Shown here: positions 16,602 through 26,035 of the stretch, piece by piece
Position numbering within the stretch: the stretch's first letter is position 1
Layout: the number at the start of each line of letters is the position of its first letter
Translations under genes and position numbers: made by a program
The notes under the pieces: generated by a model
Seen by the model: the letters and a program-made list of their open reading frames with translations, nothing else
The model's database searches: none
What the model was told of the DNA's origin: nothing
Origin: Variovorax sp.
GTDB taxonomy: Bacteria > Pseudomonadota > Gammaproteobacteria > Burkholderiales > Burkholderiaceae_C
Direction: 5' to 3'
NCBI GenBank assembly: GCA_017744935.1
Contig: JAGIAI010000009.1
Coordinates: forward strand, 1-64,000
Length of the DNA stretch: 64,000 nt

Positions 16602-19049
16602 CTAGGAGGCGACCGCCTCGGGAGCGCCTCCCCTTTCGAGGGGGGAGAGGGAGGGCCGGCGAAAGCGGTCGCCACCCAGCAGGAAGTGGGAAAGCGCAGG
16701 AATTAGGACGAGCGCACCGAGCATGTTCCACACGAACATGAAGGTCAGCAGGATGCCCATGTCGGCCTGGAACTTGATCGGCGAAAAGGCCCAAGTCACC
16801 ACGCCCGCAGCCAGCGTCACGCCGACCAGGGCCACCACCTTGCCCGTGAAGCGCAGCGCGTGGCGGTACGCGTCCTTCAGCGACGCGCCGGCGCGCTGTT
16901 GCGCGAGCTGGATGCTCAGCAGGTAGAGCGCATAGTCCACGCCGATTCCGACGCCCAGCGCGATCACCGGCAACGTGGCGACCTTGACGCCCATGCCCAG
17001 CCCCACCATCAACGCCTCGCACAGGACGGAGGTGAGCGCCAGCGGCAGCACGGCCACGATCACGGCGCGCCAGCTGCGGAAGGTAATGAAGCACAGCACG
17101 ATCACCGCGGCATAGACGTACAGCAACATCGTCGTGTTGGCCTCCTTCACCACGATGTTGGTGGCCGCCTCGATGCCGGCACTGCCCGCGGCCAGCAAGA
17201 ACTGGCGCTCCGGCGTGCTGTGCGCGCCGGCAAAGGCATCGGCCGCAGCCACCACGCGATCGAGCGTCTCAGCCTTGTGGTCGGCCAGGTACGCGATCAC
17301 CGGCATCACCGAGCATTCGGTGTTGAACAGATCCGGGTTGCCTGTGACGGCCGTGCGCACCGCGTAGTTGAGGATTTCCTGGTTGGGCGACAGGGTCAGC
17401 CACTTGTTGCTGCCCTCGTACGAGCCGGCAGTGACTTTGCGCACTGCATCGGGCAGCGACACCGTCGTCTGCACACCTGGCACTTGCTGCAAGGCCCAGC
17501 CCAGTCGATCGGTCTCGACCAGCGTCGGGTACTCGAGGCATCCTTCGGCCCGCGTCTTCACGATCACCGCGAAGGGATCGCTCGACAAGGCATATTGGCT
17601 CGTCACATAGGCGTTGTCGAGGTTGTAGCGCGACCCGGGCCGCAACTCCGAAGCGCCTGCGTCGAGGTCGCCGATCTTGAGGTGCGTGCTCATGGCAAAG
17701 CCCCCGACGGCGAGCACCGCGGACAAAGCCAACGCCACGGAGGCCCAACGCCGTTCGGTGAAGCGCTCGAGCGCGCGCCAAAGCGGACCGGCCTCGCGCT
17801 GTTCGGCACGCAGGCTGCGTGCGGCCGCATCGGCGCTCACGCCGGTGTACGACAGCAACACCGGCAGCAGCACCAGATTGGTCACCACCAGGAGCGCGAC
17901 TCCGATGCTTGCCGTGACGGCAAGCTCCTGGATGACCGGAATGTCGATCAGCATCAACACTGCGAAGCCGACCGCATCGGCCGCGAGCGCCGTGAGCCCA
18001 GCGAGGAACAGGCGACGGAAGGTATAGCGCGCCGCCACCAGCCGATGCGTTCCACGTCCGACGTCCTGCATGATGCCGTTCATCTTCTGCGCGCCGTGCG
18101 ACACGCCGATCGCGAACACGAGGAAGGGCACGAGGATCGAATACGGATCGAGGTCGTAGCCCAGCCAGGTCACCAGCCCGAGCTGCCAAGCCACTGCGAC
18201 CAGCGAGCACGCCAGCACCAGGCCAGTGCTTCGGCTGCAACGCGTCCAGCCGTAGATGATGAGCGCGGCGATCAGCGCGGCCACCGCGAAATAGATCACC
18301 ATCTGGCTGAGCCCGTCCAGCAGGTCGCCCACCACCTTGGCGAAGCCGACGATGTGGATGGCGACTTCGGCGTCGCCATGCGCCCCGGAATACTTGGCGC
18401 GGATCGCTTCGAGACGATCGGACAGATCGCGATAGTCCAGCGCCGCGCCGGTGCGAGCGTCCTTGTCCAGCAGCGGCACGTAGATCATGCTCGAGCGGAA
18501 GTCGTTGCCGACCAGGCTGCCCTGGATCTGCGCGCGTGCGATGTTCTGGCGGAGTTGCTCGGTGTCCTTGCTGGAGCCTGCGTAGTTGTCAGGCATCACC
18601 GGACCGCCGGTGAAGCCTTCCTCGGTGACCTCGTTCCAGCGCACCACCGGCATCCAGAGCGACTTGACATTGGCCCGGTCGACGCCCGGCGTGAGGAACA
18701 GTTCGTCGTTGATCTGCTTGAGCGTCTGGAGATAGTTCGGGTCGAAGATCTCCCCTCGCCTGTTTTCCACGACCACGCGCACGGCGTTGCCCAGTCCGCG
18801 CAACGCATCGCGGTTGTCCAGGAAGTTCCTGATGTAGGGCTGGTGGTGCGGAACCGTCTTCTCGAAAGCGGCATTCAGGCGCAGGTGCGTGGCCTGCCAG
18901 GCCAATGCCAAGGTGGCCAGCACGCACACCACGAGGACCATCAGGCGGTGGTTGAAGATGAGCCGTTCGAAGCGGCTGCCCGAATTGCGGTCGAAATCCT
19001 TCAGCTCGGCGATCGCCGGCATGGTGCTGTGAGCGTCGTTCGTCTTCAT
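16602..19049 (-). CDS. RND/MMPL-family lipid transporter
   Basis: The 815-residue inner-membrane protein has the MMPL/HpnN layout. A first membrane helix lies at about 31-50, a large periplasmic loop follows to about 245, and then a bundle of helices including DPYSILVPFLVFAIGVSHG. A second loop runs from about 430 to 620, and a second bundle contains VIALGVGIGVDYALYLLSI. Proteins of this class move lipids or hydrophobic molecules. Its start overlaps the YCF48-like gene by four bases (ATGA), so translation is coupled. The last codons run through a C/G hairpin (16628-16647). Confidence 0.85.
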   Translation of the reverse strand: MKTNDAHSTMPAIAELKDFDRNSGSRFERLIFNHRLMVLVVCVLATLALAWQATHLRLNAAFEKTVPHHQPYIRNFLDNRDALRGLGNAVRVVVENRRGEIFDPNYLQTLKQINDELFLTPGVDRANVKSLWMPVVRWNEVTEEGFTGGPVMPDNYAGSSKDTEQLRQNIARAQIQGSLVGNDFRSSMIYVPLLDKDARTGAALDYRDLSDRLEAIRAKYSGAHGDAEVAIHIVGFAKVVGDLLDGLSQMVIYFAVAALIAALIIYGWTRCSRSTGLVLACSLVAVAWQLGLVTWLGYDLDPYSILVPFLVFAIGVSHGAQKMNGIMQDVGRGTHRLVAARYTFRRLFLAGLTALAADAVGFAVLMLIDIPVIQELAVTASIGVALLVVTNLVLLPVLLSYTGVSADAAARSLRAEQREAGPLWRALERFTERRWASVALALSAVLAVGGFAMSTHLKIGDLDAGASELRPGSRYNLDNAYVTSQYALSSDPFAVIVKTRAEGCLEYPTLVETDRLGWALQQVPGVQTTVSLPDAVRKVTAGSYEGSNKWLTLSPNQEILNYAVRTAVTGNPDLFNTECSVMPVIAYLADHKAETLDRVVAAADAFAGAHSTPERQFLLAAGSAGIEAATNIVVKEANTTMLLYVYAAVIVLCFITFRSWRAVIVAVLPLALTSVLCEALMVGLGMGVKVATLPVIALGVGIGVDYALYLLSIQLAQQRAGASLKDAYRHALRFTGKVVALVGVTLAAGVVTWAFSPIKFQADMGILLTFMFVWNMLGALVLIPALSHFLLGGDRFRRPSLSPLERGGAPEAVAS
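16628..16647. repeat. C/G-rich hairpin in the 3' end of the RND gene
   Basis: A stem of ctcccct pairing with agggg(g)gag around a TTCG loop overlaps the final codons of the transporter gene. It resembles the other C/G hairpins of this window and may separate transport genes from the downstream enzyme genes at the RNA level. Confidence 0.4.
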
Positions 19050-20173
19050 GGCTTGCGGGCGTTCGCCCCGTCCTGTTGTCTCTGTTTCACTGCATCGAGG
19101 CGTTCAACCCGAACACCCCGGAATCCGGCAAGCGCCAGGCCCGCATTGCCCGCATCGGCAATCGCGAACACCGGTGCCTGCACGAAGGTCTTGACGCGGG
19201 CAAAGGTTGCCCCTCCATCGGTGCTCATCAGCACATCACCAGCCTGGCTGGCGAGCACCACGGAGCCGTCGGTGCGCACCACCGCGCTCGAGAGTCCGGC
19301 CGAAGTGCCGGTCTCGACGCGCGTCCAGGTCACTCCGCCATCGGTAGAGCGAAAGGCGTTGCCCCGCAATCCGAAGACGAGCACCGAGTCCCGCGTGCCG
19401 ACGACGCCGAACAAGGTGCCCTCGTAGGGCAGCACCATGCGTACGAAGCGCTGGCGCTCGCGATCCAGGCGCAGGACCAGTCCCTGCTCGCCCACGATGA
19501 AGACCGAACCGGCAGCCGGCCGGATCGCATAGAGATGGAGGCCCTTGGGGTTGTCGACGCGATCGAGCCAAGGGGTCCAGTTCTTGCCGCCGTCCTCCGT
19601 GCGCAGGATCAGGTTGAAGGCACCGACTGCGAAGCCCTTCTTCTCGTCCTCGAACCAGACGTCCAGCAGGGGCTTGTCGGCTGGCAAAGCGGCAAAACCC
19701 GCCGCGCTCTTTTGCAGTTGCCGTGCAGCGGCATCGTCGGGCATTGCCGGGTTGCCATAGCGCTCGACCAGCAGCGACGTGATTTTTGTCGCGTCGAGTT
19801 GCCGTTGCCACGTCAGGCCTCCATCGGCGCTGTGCAACACGGCTCCCTCGTGTCCGACCACCCACCCCTGCTGCGCCGTCGGGAAGCTCAACGCCGTCAG
19901 GTCGGCGCTCAACGGCACCGTGGATTGGGTCCAGGTGCCGGCATCGTCCGAGTAGAGGATATGGCCGCGCTGACCCGCGACGACATTGCGTTCGCCCGCG
20001 CGCGCGAGCGCGTTCATCGAGGTGCGATTGGCCAGCGCGCTTCGGGCGGCGGGCACTTCGGAAGGCGGCAGGAACGCGGTTGCAGCCGCGGTCGATGCCG
20101 TGAGGATGGCGGCCAATACGGCGACCGGAATTCGTTTGGCGGGATGGTTTGGCACGGCAGGGCTTTCTTGCAC
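19046..20173 (-). CDS. YCF48-like beta-propeller protein, exported
   Basis: The 375-residue product has an N-terminal signal-like segment (VAVLAAILTASTAAATAFLP, about 12-31). Repeats of the BNR/YCF48 type follow: GHILYSDDAGTWTQS, GAVLHSADGGLTWQRQ, LILRTEDGGKNWTP, NAFRSTDGGVTWTRVE and DVLMSTDGGATFARV. Such propellers act as periplasmic assembly or scaffold proteins. Homologues commonly accompany RND/MMPL, DUF1302 and DUF1329 genes, as here, so it is probably part of the envelope transport complex. Confidence 0.8.
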   Translation of the reverse strand: MQESPAVPNHPAKRIPVAVLAAILTASTAAATAFLPPSEVPAARSALANRTSMNALARAGERNVVAGQRGHILYSDDAGTWTQSTVPLSADLTALSFPTAQQGWVVGHEGAVLHSADGGLTWQRQLDATKITSLLVERYGNPAMPDDAAARQLQKSAAGFAALPADKPLLDVWFEDEKKGFAVGAFNLILRTEDGGKNWTPWLDRVDNPKGLHLYAIRPAAGSVFIVGEQGLVLRLDRERQRFVRMVLPYEGTLFGVVGTRDSVLVFGLRGNAFRSTDGGVTWTRVETGTSAGLSSAVVRTDGSVVLASQAGDVLMSTDGGATFARVKTFVQAPVFAIADAGNAGLALAGFRGVRVERLDAVKQRQQDGANARKP

Positions 20174-20281
20174 GGGTATCGGAAATGCACGTGCGCGAGC
20201 GTTGGCTCGCCACTGCCTCGGCAGCAGTGGCGGCCACGCTCGCGGCGCATCGCGCGCACGAAGCGCGCGTGGGGGCTCGGG

Positions 20282-21631
20282 TTAGCGCACGCCCTGGCTC
20301 GCGAGACTGTCGCCGGTCCAGGACGAATCGGGCAGATGGGTATCGGACAGCTTCACGCCGTTGGTGCCCGGCCAGATGTTCATGTAGTAAGTGCCGGCGA
20401 TGAGGTCGTAGTGCCCAGCCGTGGTCGTGGTAGGAACCGGCATGTCATACGACTGCGTCAGATAGGCGAAGCCCGCGCGCCACAACTGGTTGCGGCCGTC
20501 ATACTGGTCGCTTGCGAGCGCGGCCCAGCTGTCTTCGTCGAGATAGAACGTCCGACGGGAATAGACATGGCGCTTGCCTTCCTTCAGCGTCGCCTCGACG
20601 ATCCACACGCGATGCAGCTCCCAGCGCAAGACCGAGGGGTTGATCGACTTGGGCTGGAACACCTCATCGGGCTTGTCGTTGTACGTGAAGCGGTAGGTGT
20701 TGTACGGAACGTAGAACTCCTTCTTGCCCACCAGCTTGAAGTCGAAGCGGTCCATGCGCCCATTGAAGAGGCCCACGTCATCGTAGGTCGACATGCCCGC
20801 GGTGCTGGGGTTCGGCGTGTCGTAGGCGAGGTCCGGTGCCAGGCGGACGCGACGCTGGCCGGGCAGGTACTGCCATGCGCGGCGACCGCGCTCGCTGTCG
20901 ATCGCGTCGAGCACCATGATCGACTCGCCCGCACGGCGGGCCGGCCCGGTGTAGTCGGTCCGCACACGATTGAGCAGGGTGAGATCAGGCTTCGCTTCGT
21001 CGTAGTAGACGCTTTCCTGGAGGTAGGCGCCCTGCGATGCCAGCGTCACCTTGCCGGCACTGTCGGAGTTGTACGCGCTGAACTTCGGCACCTGGAAGGT
21101 CATGCCGTTGTAGCGCGAGATGAAGTTCTGCATCGCCTCGACGCCGCTTTTCGGAATCGGGAACGGAATGCCGGCGCGGGCCCCTTCCAGGTCACCCTTG
21201 GCATCGAGCTTTGCGCGCGTCGCGTTCTTCACCGTGTTGTCGAGCACGAACTTCGGATAGGCCGCAGTGCGGTGCGTCGGGTAAACGTCGATCCGGTAGT
21301 CGGGGTTGGCCTTCATCAGCGCCTTGGTGCCTTCGCTGAGCTTATCGGCGTAGGTGGCCATGTTCTTCGCGTCGATCGAGTACAGGGGTTTCTCGTTCGC
21401 GAAAGGATCCTGCCGCACGTTCTTCGACTTGTCGAAGCCCGCTGGCGCCGTGGTGAGGCCGCCCGTGTACTCGGGAATGGTCCCTTCCTTGTTGCCGGCT
21501 TTTTCGGCGCCCACGGCCGTCAGTTCGGCACCGAGCTTCTTCGCCTCATCGGCCGATACCGCGGCCTGGACGGATCCCGCATACACGGTCAATGTGCCCG
21601 CGCAAAGCAGGGCTGCTGCTGTCTTTTTCAT
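20282..21631 (-). CDS. DUF1329 outer-membrane-associated protein
   Basis: The 449-residue protein has a signal peptide (about 1-23, ending AGSVQA). The mature part has the DUF1329 pattern, including AKKLGAELTAVGAEKAGN near the start, RRAWQYLPGQRRVRLAP in the middle and RRTFYLDEDSWAALASDQYD later. The fold is related to LolA/LolB-type lipid-binding proteins. It lies 16 bases from the DUF1302 gene, its usual partner. The pair is thought to handle hydrophobic compounds at the outer membrane; the ligand is unknown. Confidence 0.85.
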   Translation of the reverse strand: MKKTAAALLCAGTLTVYAGSVQAAVSADEAKKLGAELTAVGAEKAGNKEGTIPEYTGGLTTAPAGFDKSKNVRQDPFANEKPLYSIDAKNMATYADKLSEGTKALMKANPDYRIDVYPTHRTAAYPKFVLDNTVKNATRAKLDAKGDLEGARAGIPFPIPKSGVEAMQNFISRYNGMTFQVPKFSAYNSDSAGKVTLASQGAYLQESVYYDEAKPDLTLLNRVRTDYTGPARRAGESIMVLDAIDSERGRRAWQYLPGQRRVRLAPDLAYDTPNPSTAGMSTYDDVGLFNGRMDRFDFKLVGKKEFYVPYNTYRFTYNDKPDEVFQPKSINPSVLRWELHRVWIVEATLKEGKRHVYSRRTFYLDEDSWAALASDQYDGRNQLWRAGFAYLTQSYDMPVPTTTTAGHYDLIAGTYYMNIWPGTNGVKLSDTHLPDSSWTGDSLASQGVR

Positions 21632-21647
21632 GATGGTCTTGTCTCGC

Positions 21648-23318
21648 TTAAAGCGTGGTCTTGAAGGTCAGGAAAACTGCGCCGCGGTCGCGCAGGTAGG
21701 CGTACGTGCCGTTCGCAACGGCAATGGCGCCGGCCGGAGTGAGGGTGTAGTCGCCGAAGTAGCCGATGTACTTGAGGTCGAAGCGGTACTTGCTGTACAG
21801 GTCCAGGCCCAGGCCGACGCCGAAACTTCCCGCGTTCTTGTTGCCGCCGGAGGCGACCGCGGAATTGCCGCTCAGGCCGGCCGAGTAGCTCAGCGGCATC
21901 GAGAGGTCTGCGCCAGGGAACACCTGGTACCACGTCGGCGTGAAGTTCAGCGCCAGGCCGAAGTAGTCCTTGCTGACCTTGTCGATCCCTGTGTAGCCGT
22001 CGCGGCCCTTGAAGTACTGGGCGCCCTGCGTAACCGACGTCCAGCGGTTCCAGGTGAGTTCGCTCGACCACGTGGCGCTGTTGAACAGCGGCGTCGAAGG
22101 CACCGAGCCGATCGCATTCAGCACGCCGTGCAGCGTGTTGCCGCGCGCACCCAGCAGGTCGCCTGCAGTGGGCAATTGCGACAGCGACGTGACTTGCACG
22201 ACGTCGCTGTTGAGCGGCATGTTGCGGCGGTAGTTCAGGTCGGCCCCGACGCTCACGCCGGCGATCTGCTTGGCCAGACTGACGCCGTACATGTCGATGT
22301 CGTCGCCATACGTCAGGAAGTACTGGCGCGGGGCGGTGGCCTTCACGACAAGCTGCGGCAGCTTGTCGGAGAAGTTGCGCACGTACGCGCCCATCGTGCC
22401 GTCGAGCCATTGGGGGCTCCAGCGTGACATCAGGCCCCAGTCGCCGCTGTTCTTCGGCGTCAGGTCCGAGCCCCGCAAGGCTCGCACGCCCGGCGCCAGC
22501 AACAGCGACTCACCACCTTTCTGAAGCGCGTCGTTGAAGCCCAGGTAGCTGCCGCTTTCCGGGAAGCGACTCGCATCCCATTGGAGGAAGTACTGTGCTG
22601 CGAACGACAGTTCGGGCGTCGCCTGCAGCGTGCTGGAGATCTGGTTCAGCGGTCGATAGAGTTCCTTGGCTTCGATGCCCGGGCTGGCAAAGGACTTGGC
22701 CAGATCCAGGGGCGCCTGCCCGTAGGTGATGCCGTGGATGGCGCCCCCGCCGAGAAGAGCTTCGCCCCAGTTCACCGTGTGACGGCCGACACGCACGCTC
22801 AAGGGCATCGAGCCGAGGTCGGTGCTGCCGAAGACGAAGGCATCGAGCAACTCGCCCGAGGGACCTTCATAGTAGCGCTTGGTGTAGTTGCTGAGCCCAA
22901 GAGCCGGCTGGCCGTTGACCACATGGTTGGAAGTGGCAAGGCTCGTGTTGTCGAAGCCCCCCGAGTAGGCGTTGTCATACCAGCCGGCACCGCTTACGCG
23001 TGCGCCGAATTTCCGCTGGTACACCACATCGAATTCGCTGAGCAGGTCGACGCGGTTGTTGACGGTGCTGTGGTTGCCGAAATTGCGATCGCCGTCGTCG
23101 GCGTTGATGTTCTTCAGGACCACCGGATCCTGGCCCTGCACCCGATGGCCGAAGTTGTAACGCACGGTGTTGTCCCACCGCACCTGCAAGTCGTCGTTGC
23201 CGGTATCGAACTCGAAGGCATTGACGGTCGTCAAGGTGCCTGCGCACAAAGCCAGTACCGCTGCGCTCAGCGCATGTCGGCGAATTGCCGCGTGTTTCAT
23301 TGTTTTGAAGTCGTTCAT
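21648..23318 (-). CDS. DUF1302 outer-membrane protein
   Basis: The 556-residue product starts at ATG 23318, preceded by AGGAGA. It has an N-terminal signal peptide ending near VNAFEF. The mature sequence is Gly/Asn/Tyr-rich with alternating hydrophobic strands and ends in an aromatic/hydrophobic strand (AVFLTFKTTL), consistent with a beta-barrel. DUF1302 proteins occur with DUF1329 and RND genes. It is the first gene of the roughly 15-gene minus-strand run and likely the surface entry point for the substrate. Confidence 0.85.
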   Translation of the reverse strand: MNDFKTMKHAAIRRHALSAAVLALCAGTLTTVNAFEFDTGNDDLQVRWDNTVRYNFGHRVQGQDPVVLKNINADDGDRNFGNHSTVNNRVDLLSEFDVVYQRKFGARVSGAGWYDNAYSGGFDNTSLATSNHVVNGQPALGLSNYTKRYYEGPSGELLDAFVFGSTDLGSMPLSVRVGRHTVNWGEALLGGGAIHGITYGQAPLDLAKSFASPGIEAKELYRPLNQISSTLQATPELSFAAQYFLQWDASRFPESGSYLGFNDALQKGGESLLLAPGVRALRGSDLTPKNSGDWGLMSRWSPQWLDGTMGAYVRNFSDKLPQLVVKATAPRQYFLTYGDDIDMYGVSLAKQIAGVSVGADLNYRRNMPLNSDVVQVTSLSQLPTAGDLLGARGNTLHGVLNAIGSVPSTPLFNSATWSSELTWNRWTSVTQGAQYFKGRDGYTGIDKVSKDYFGLALNFTPTWYQVFPGADLSMPLSYSAGLSGNSAVASGGNKNAGSFGVGLGLDLYSKYRFDLKYIGYFGDYTLTPAGAIAVANGTYAYLRDRGAVFLTFKTTL

Positions 23319-23602
23319 ATGAAAAAAAGGTCTCCTCAGCTCTTGTCCTCAAACCCGTTGACGAGGCCCGTGAGCGCGGTGTGTCTTCTCCTTTGGTCGT
23401 TGAGTGGGGCCGCGAGAAGTTAAGGCGCGCAGAGCCAAGCGCATCCCCCCCTTTCTTGAGAGGCGGGATAACCGCCTCCGGCATTTCCCTGCCCTTCCAA
23501 AACAGGGGGGCTGCGGCGCACGCGCACCTCCGTAAGCTCGCTCAGCACGGCGCCGTGAACGCGGTACGCGATTGGCAAAGACTGAACGGAAAGGCAGCGG
23601 AC
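23319..23602. promoter_or_regulatory. Divergent control region
   Basis: This 284-base gap separates the first gene of the long minus-strand run from the divergent DUF1254 gene, so it must hold the main promoters for both unless they are read through. It contains an AGGAGA ribosome binding site for the DUF1302 gene and a nested inverted repeat (23444-23510). I could not assign -10/-35 boxes with confidence. Confidence 0.5.
23444..23510. repeat. Nested inverted repeat in divergent promoter region
   Basis: An inner perfect 7-base repeat, gaggcgg-gataa-ccgcctc (23460-23478), is enclosed by an outer C-run (from 23444) and G-run (to 23510). It may be an operator, or a member of the C/G hairpin family found in several gaps of this window. 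Confidence 0.5.
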
Positions 23603-26020
23603 ATGCTGGAAGGACTACTCAGGAATCTCGCCCGCAACGGGCAGACACGACTGGCGCGGCGGATCCTCGCGACGGCGGTGATCGGCGGCGCCGCTTTCGG
23701 CGTGTGTGCCGCGGCGCCGGCAGCGCCCGCGACAAACCTCACACCCGCGGAGGCCAGGGCCATTGCGAAGGAGGCCTACACCTACGGCTATTCGCTGGTC
23801 GACAACTACCGTATCCAGCACGCCTTCTTTGTCGACGGCTCCAACGCCGAATACAAAGGCCCGTGGAACACGATCTACAACGATGCAAGGGTCTACACGC
23901 CCGAGGACAAGGCGATCCAGACGCCGAACTCGGACACGCCCTACTCGTACCTGGGTGCCGACCTGCGCACCGAGCCGCTGGTGCTGTCCATGCCCGCGGT
24001 CGACAGCAAGCGCTACTACGCCGCGCAGTTCATCGACGCCTACACCCATAACTTCGCCTATGTCGGCAGTCGCGCCACGGGCAGCGAAGCCGGCAACTAT
24101 CTGCTCGCCGGTCCGGACTGGAAGGGCGCCAAGCCCGCCGGCATCAAGGAAGTGATTCGCTCCGAGACTGAATTCGCCTTCGTCTTCTACCGGACCCAGC
24201 TCTTCGGGTCGGGCGACATGGCCAACGTCGAGAAGGTGCAGGCCGGCTTCAAGGTTCAACCGCTGTCGGCGTACCTCCGCGAGCCTTCGCCCGCGCCGGC
24301 ACCGGCCATCGGCTTCATCAAGCCGCTGACCATCGAGCAGGAGCGCGGCTCGCTCGAGTTCTTCCACGTGCTGAACTTCGTGCTGCGCTTCTGTCCGACC
24401 CATCCTTCGGAGCGCGAGCTGATGAAGCGCTTCGCGCGGCTGGGCATCGGGGCAGGGTTGAAGTTCGATGCCGAGGCGCTCTCGCCGGAACTTCGCCAAG
24501 CCATTCAGGACGGCATGGCCGACGCCTGGGCCGCACAGGACGAGCTGCAGAAGCTGGTCAACGCTGGCAAGCTCAGTAGCGGCGACCTGCTCGGTAGCCG
24601 CGAGGAGCTCGGCAACAACTACCTCTACCGCATGAGAGGCACCTTCGCAGGCATCTACGGCAATTCGAAGCAGGAGGCCATCTATCCGGCCTACTACGCA
24701 GATACAACCGGCCAACGACTCGATGGCGCGAATCGCTATGTCCTGCGCTTCCGTGCGGATCAGCTGCCGCCGGTCAATTCCTTTTGGTCGCTGACGATGT
24801 ATCGGTTGCCCTCCCGTTTCCTGGTGGCCAACCCGATCAATCGGTACCTCATCAACTCACCGATGCTGCCGGACCTACAACGCGATGCGGACGGCGGCAT
24901 CACGCTTTTCATCCAGCGCGAATCGCCCGGGAAGGACAAGGAGTCAAACTGGTTGCCGGCGCCTGAAGGCCCGTTCGTGATGGCGATGCGCCTGTACTGG
25001 CCCAAAGCCGAAGCGCTGAATGGCCAATGGAAGAAGCCCGAGCTGGAGCGCGTACAGCCCACCGCCAAGGCAACCGTTCCTGTCACCGCTGACAACTTCA
25101 TCCGCGCCGAGTCGCATTGGTATTTCGGCAATGTGGTGCGCAACGGTGGCCTCGGAAAGTTTCGCCATAACCGCGCGCTCGCGTCTGTCGATCGCCAGCT
25201 CGTCGTGCGGATGAACCGCGACACGCTCTACTCCAGCGCAGTGTTCGACCTCGACGCCGGGCCTGTCACCGTGATCCTGCCCGACGCGGGCAAGCGCTTC
25301 ATGACGATGCAGTCGTTCAACGAGGACCACTACACCCCTGCGGTCGTCTATCGCGCGGGCGACTACACCTTCAGCCGCGAATCGGTCGGCACGCGCTATG
25401 TGCTGATCGGCATCCGGACGCTGGTGAACCCGGTTGATCCCGAGGATGTTCGCCAGGCCCATGCATTGCAGGACGCCATCGTCTCCCGCCAGGCCGCGCC
25501 GGGCAGTTTCGATCCGCCCAACTGGGATCCGGCCAGCCAGAAGAAGGTGCGCGACGCGTTGCTGGCGCTCGGTTCGAGCGTGCCGGACCTCAGGCGCAGT
25601 TTCGGCATGCCCGAAGAGGTCGATCCGGTGCGCCACCTGATCGCCTCGGCCACCGCGTGGGGCGGCAACCCGGAAAAGGACGCTACCTACCTCACCGTGG
25701 CGCCGGCGCGCAACGACGGTAAGGTGGTCCACCGGCTGGTGGTCAAGGACGTGCCGGTCGATGCGTTCTGGTCGATCAGCGTCTACAACGCACAAGGCTA
25801 CTTCGAGCCGAACCAGCTCGGCGCCTACACGGTCAGCAGCATCACCGCCGTCAGGGAACAGGACAACTCAGTCGCGGTGCAGTTCGGCGGCTGCGACGGC
25901 GCAGTCCCGAACTGCCTGCCGCTCACGCCGGGCTGGAACTATCAGGTTCGGCTCTATCGTCCACGCGCGGAGATCCTCGACGGCCGATGGGTATTCCCGG
26001 AGGCGCGGGCGGTGAACTGA
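23603..26020 (+). CDS. Tandem DUF1254/DUF1214 protein, exported
   Basis: The 805-residue protein starts at ATG 23603, with a basic and hydrophobic leader and a probable signal peptide (cleavage near AAPAAPA). Residues about 45-475 form one DUF1254 plus DUF1214 unit, with EAYTYGYSLVDNYR and later NSFWSLTMYRLPSRFLV. Residues about 485-805 form a second, complete unit of the shorter type usually encoded alone: FIRAESHWYFGNVVR, MNRDTLYSSAVFDLDAGPV, VDAFWSISVYNAQGYFEPN. The function of these domains is unknown. Divergent placement next to the DUF1302 gene suggests shared regulation. Confidence 0.8.
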   Translation: MLEGLLRNLARNGQTRLARRILATAVIGGAAFGVCAAAPAAPATNLTPAEARAIAKEAYTYGYSLVDNYRIQHAFFVDGSNAEYKGPWNTIYNDARVYTPEDKAIQTPNSDTPYSYLGADLRTEPLVLSMPAVDSKRYYAAQFIDAYTHNFAYVGSRATGSEAGNYLLAGPDWKGAKPAGIKEVIRSETEFAFVFYRTQLFGSGDMANVEKVQAGFKVQPLSAYLREPSPAPAPAIGFIKPLTIEQERGSLEFFHVLNFVLRFCPTHPSERELMKRFARLGIGAGLKFDAEALSPELRQAIQDGMADAWAAQDELQKLVNAGKLSSGDLLGSREELGNNYLYRMRGTFAGIYGNSKQEAIYPAYYADTTGQRLDGANRYVLRFRADQLPPVNSFWSLTMYRLPSRFLVANPINRYLINSPMLPDLQRDADGGITLFIQRESPGKDKESNWLPAPEGPFVMAMRLYWPKAEALNGQWKKPELERVQPTAKATVPVTADNFIRAESHWYFGNVVRNGGLGKFRHNRALASVDRQLVVRMNRDTLYSSAVFDLDAGPVTVILPDAGKRFMTMQSFNEDHYTPAVVYRAGDYTFSRESVGTRYVLIGIRTLVNPVDPEDVRQAHALQDAIVSRQAAPGSFDPPNWDPASQKKVRDALLALGSSVPDLRRSFGMPEEVDPVRHLIASATAWGGNPEKDATYLTVAPARNDGKVVHRLVVKDVPVDAFWSISVYNAQGYFEPNQLGAYTVSSITAVREQDNSVAVQFGGCDGAVPNCLPLTPGWNYQVRLYRPRAEILDGRWVFPEARAVN

Positions 26021-26035
26021 ACGTTGCCGATTGGC

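Noticed and set aside
16860..19427. An 855-codon open frame on the plus strand opposite the RND transporter gene
   Set aside because: It is antisense to a gene with clear membrane-protein motifs, is rich in Arg, His and Gln without any family motif, and is the usual shadow frame of GC-rich coding DNA.
19076..21664. An 862-codon open frame on the plus strand across the YCF48-like and DUF1329 genes
   Set aside because: It spans two recognised genes and the gap between them in antisense and shows no recognisable domain.
4746..23318. A steroid-ring degradation cluster
   Set aside because: The side-chain-type enzymes are suggestive, but no ketosteroid dehydrogenase, KshAB, Hsa/Tes or similar ring-cleavage genes are present.
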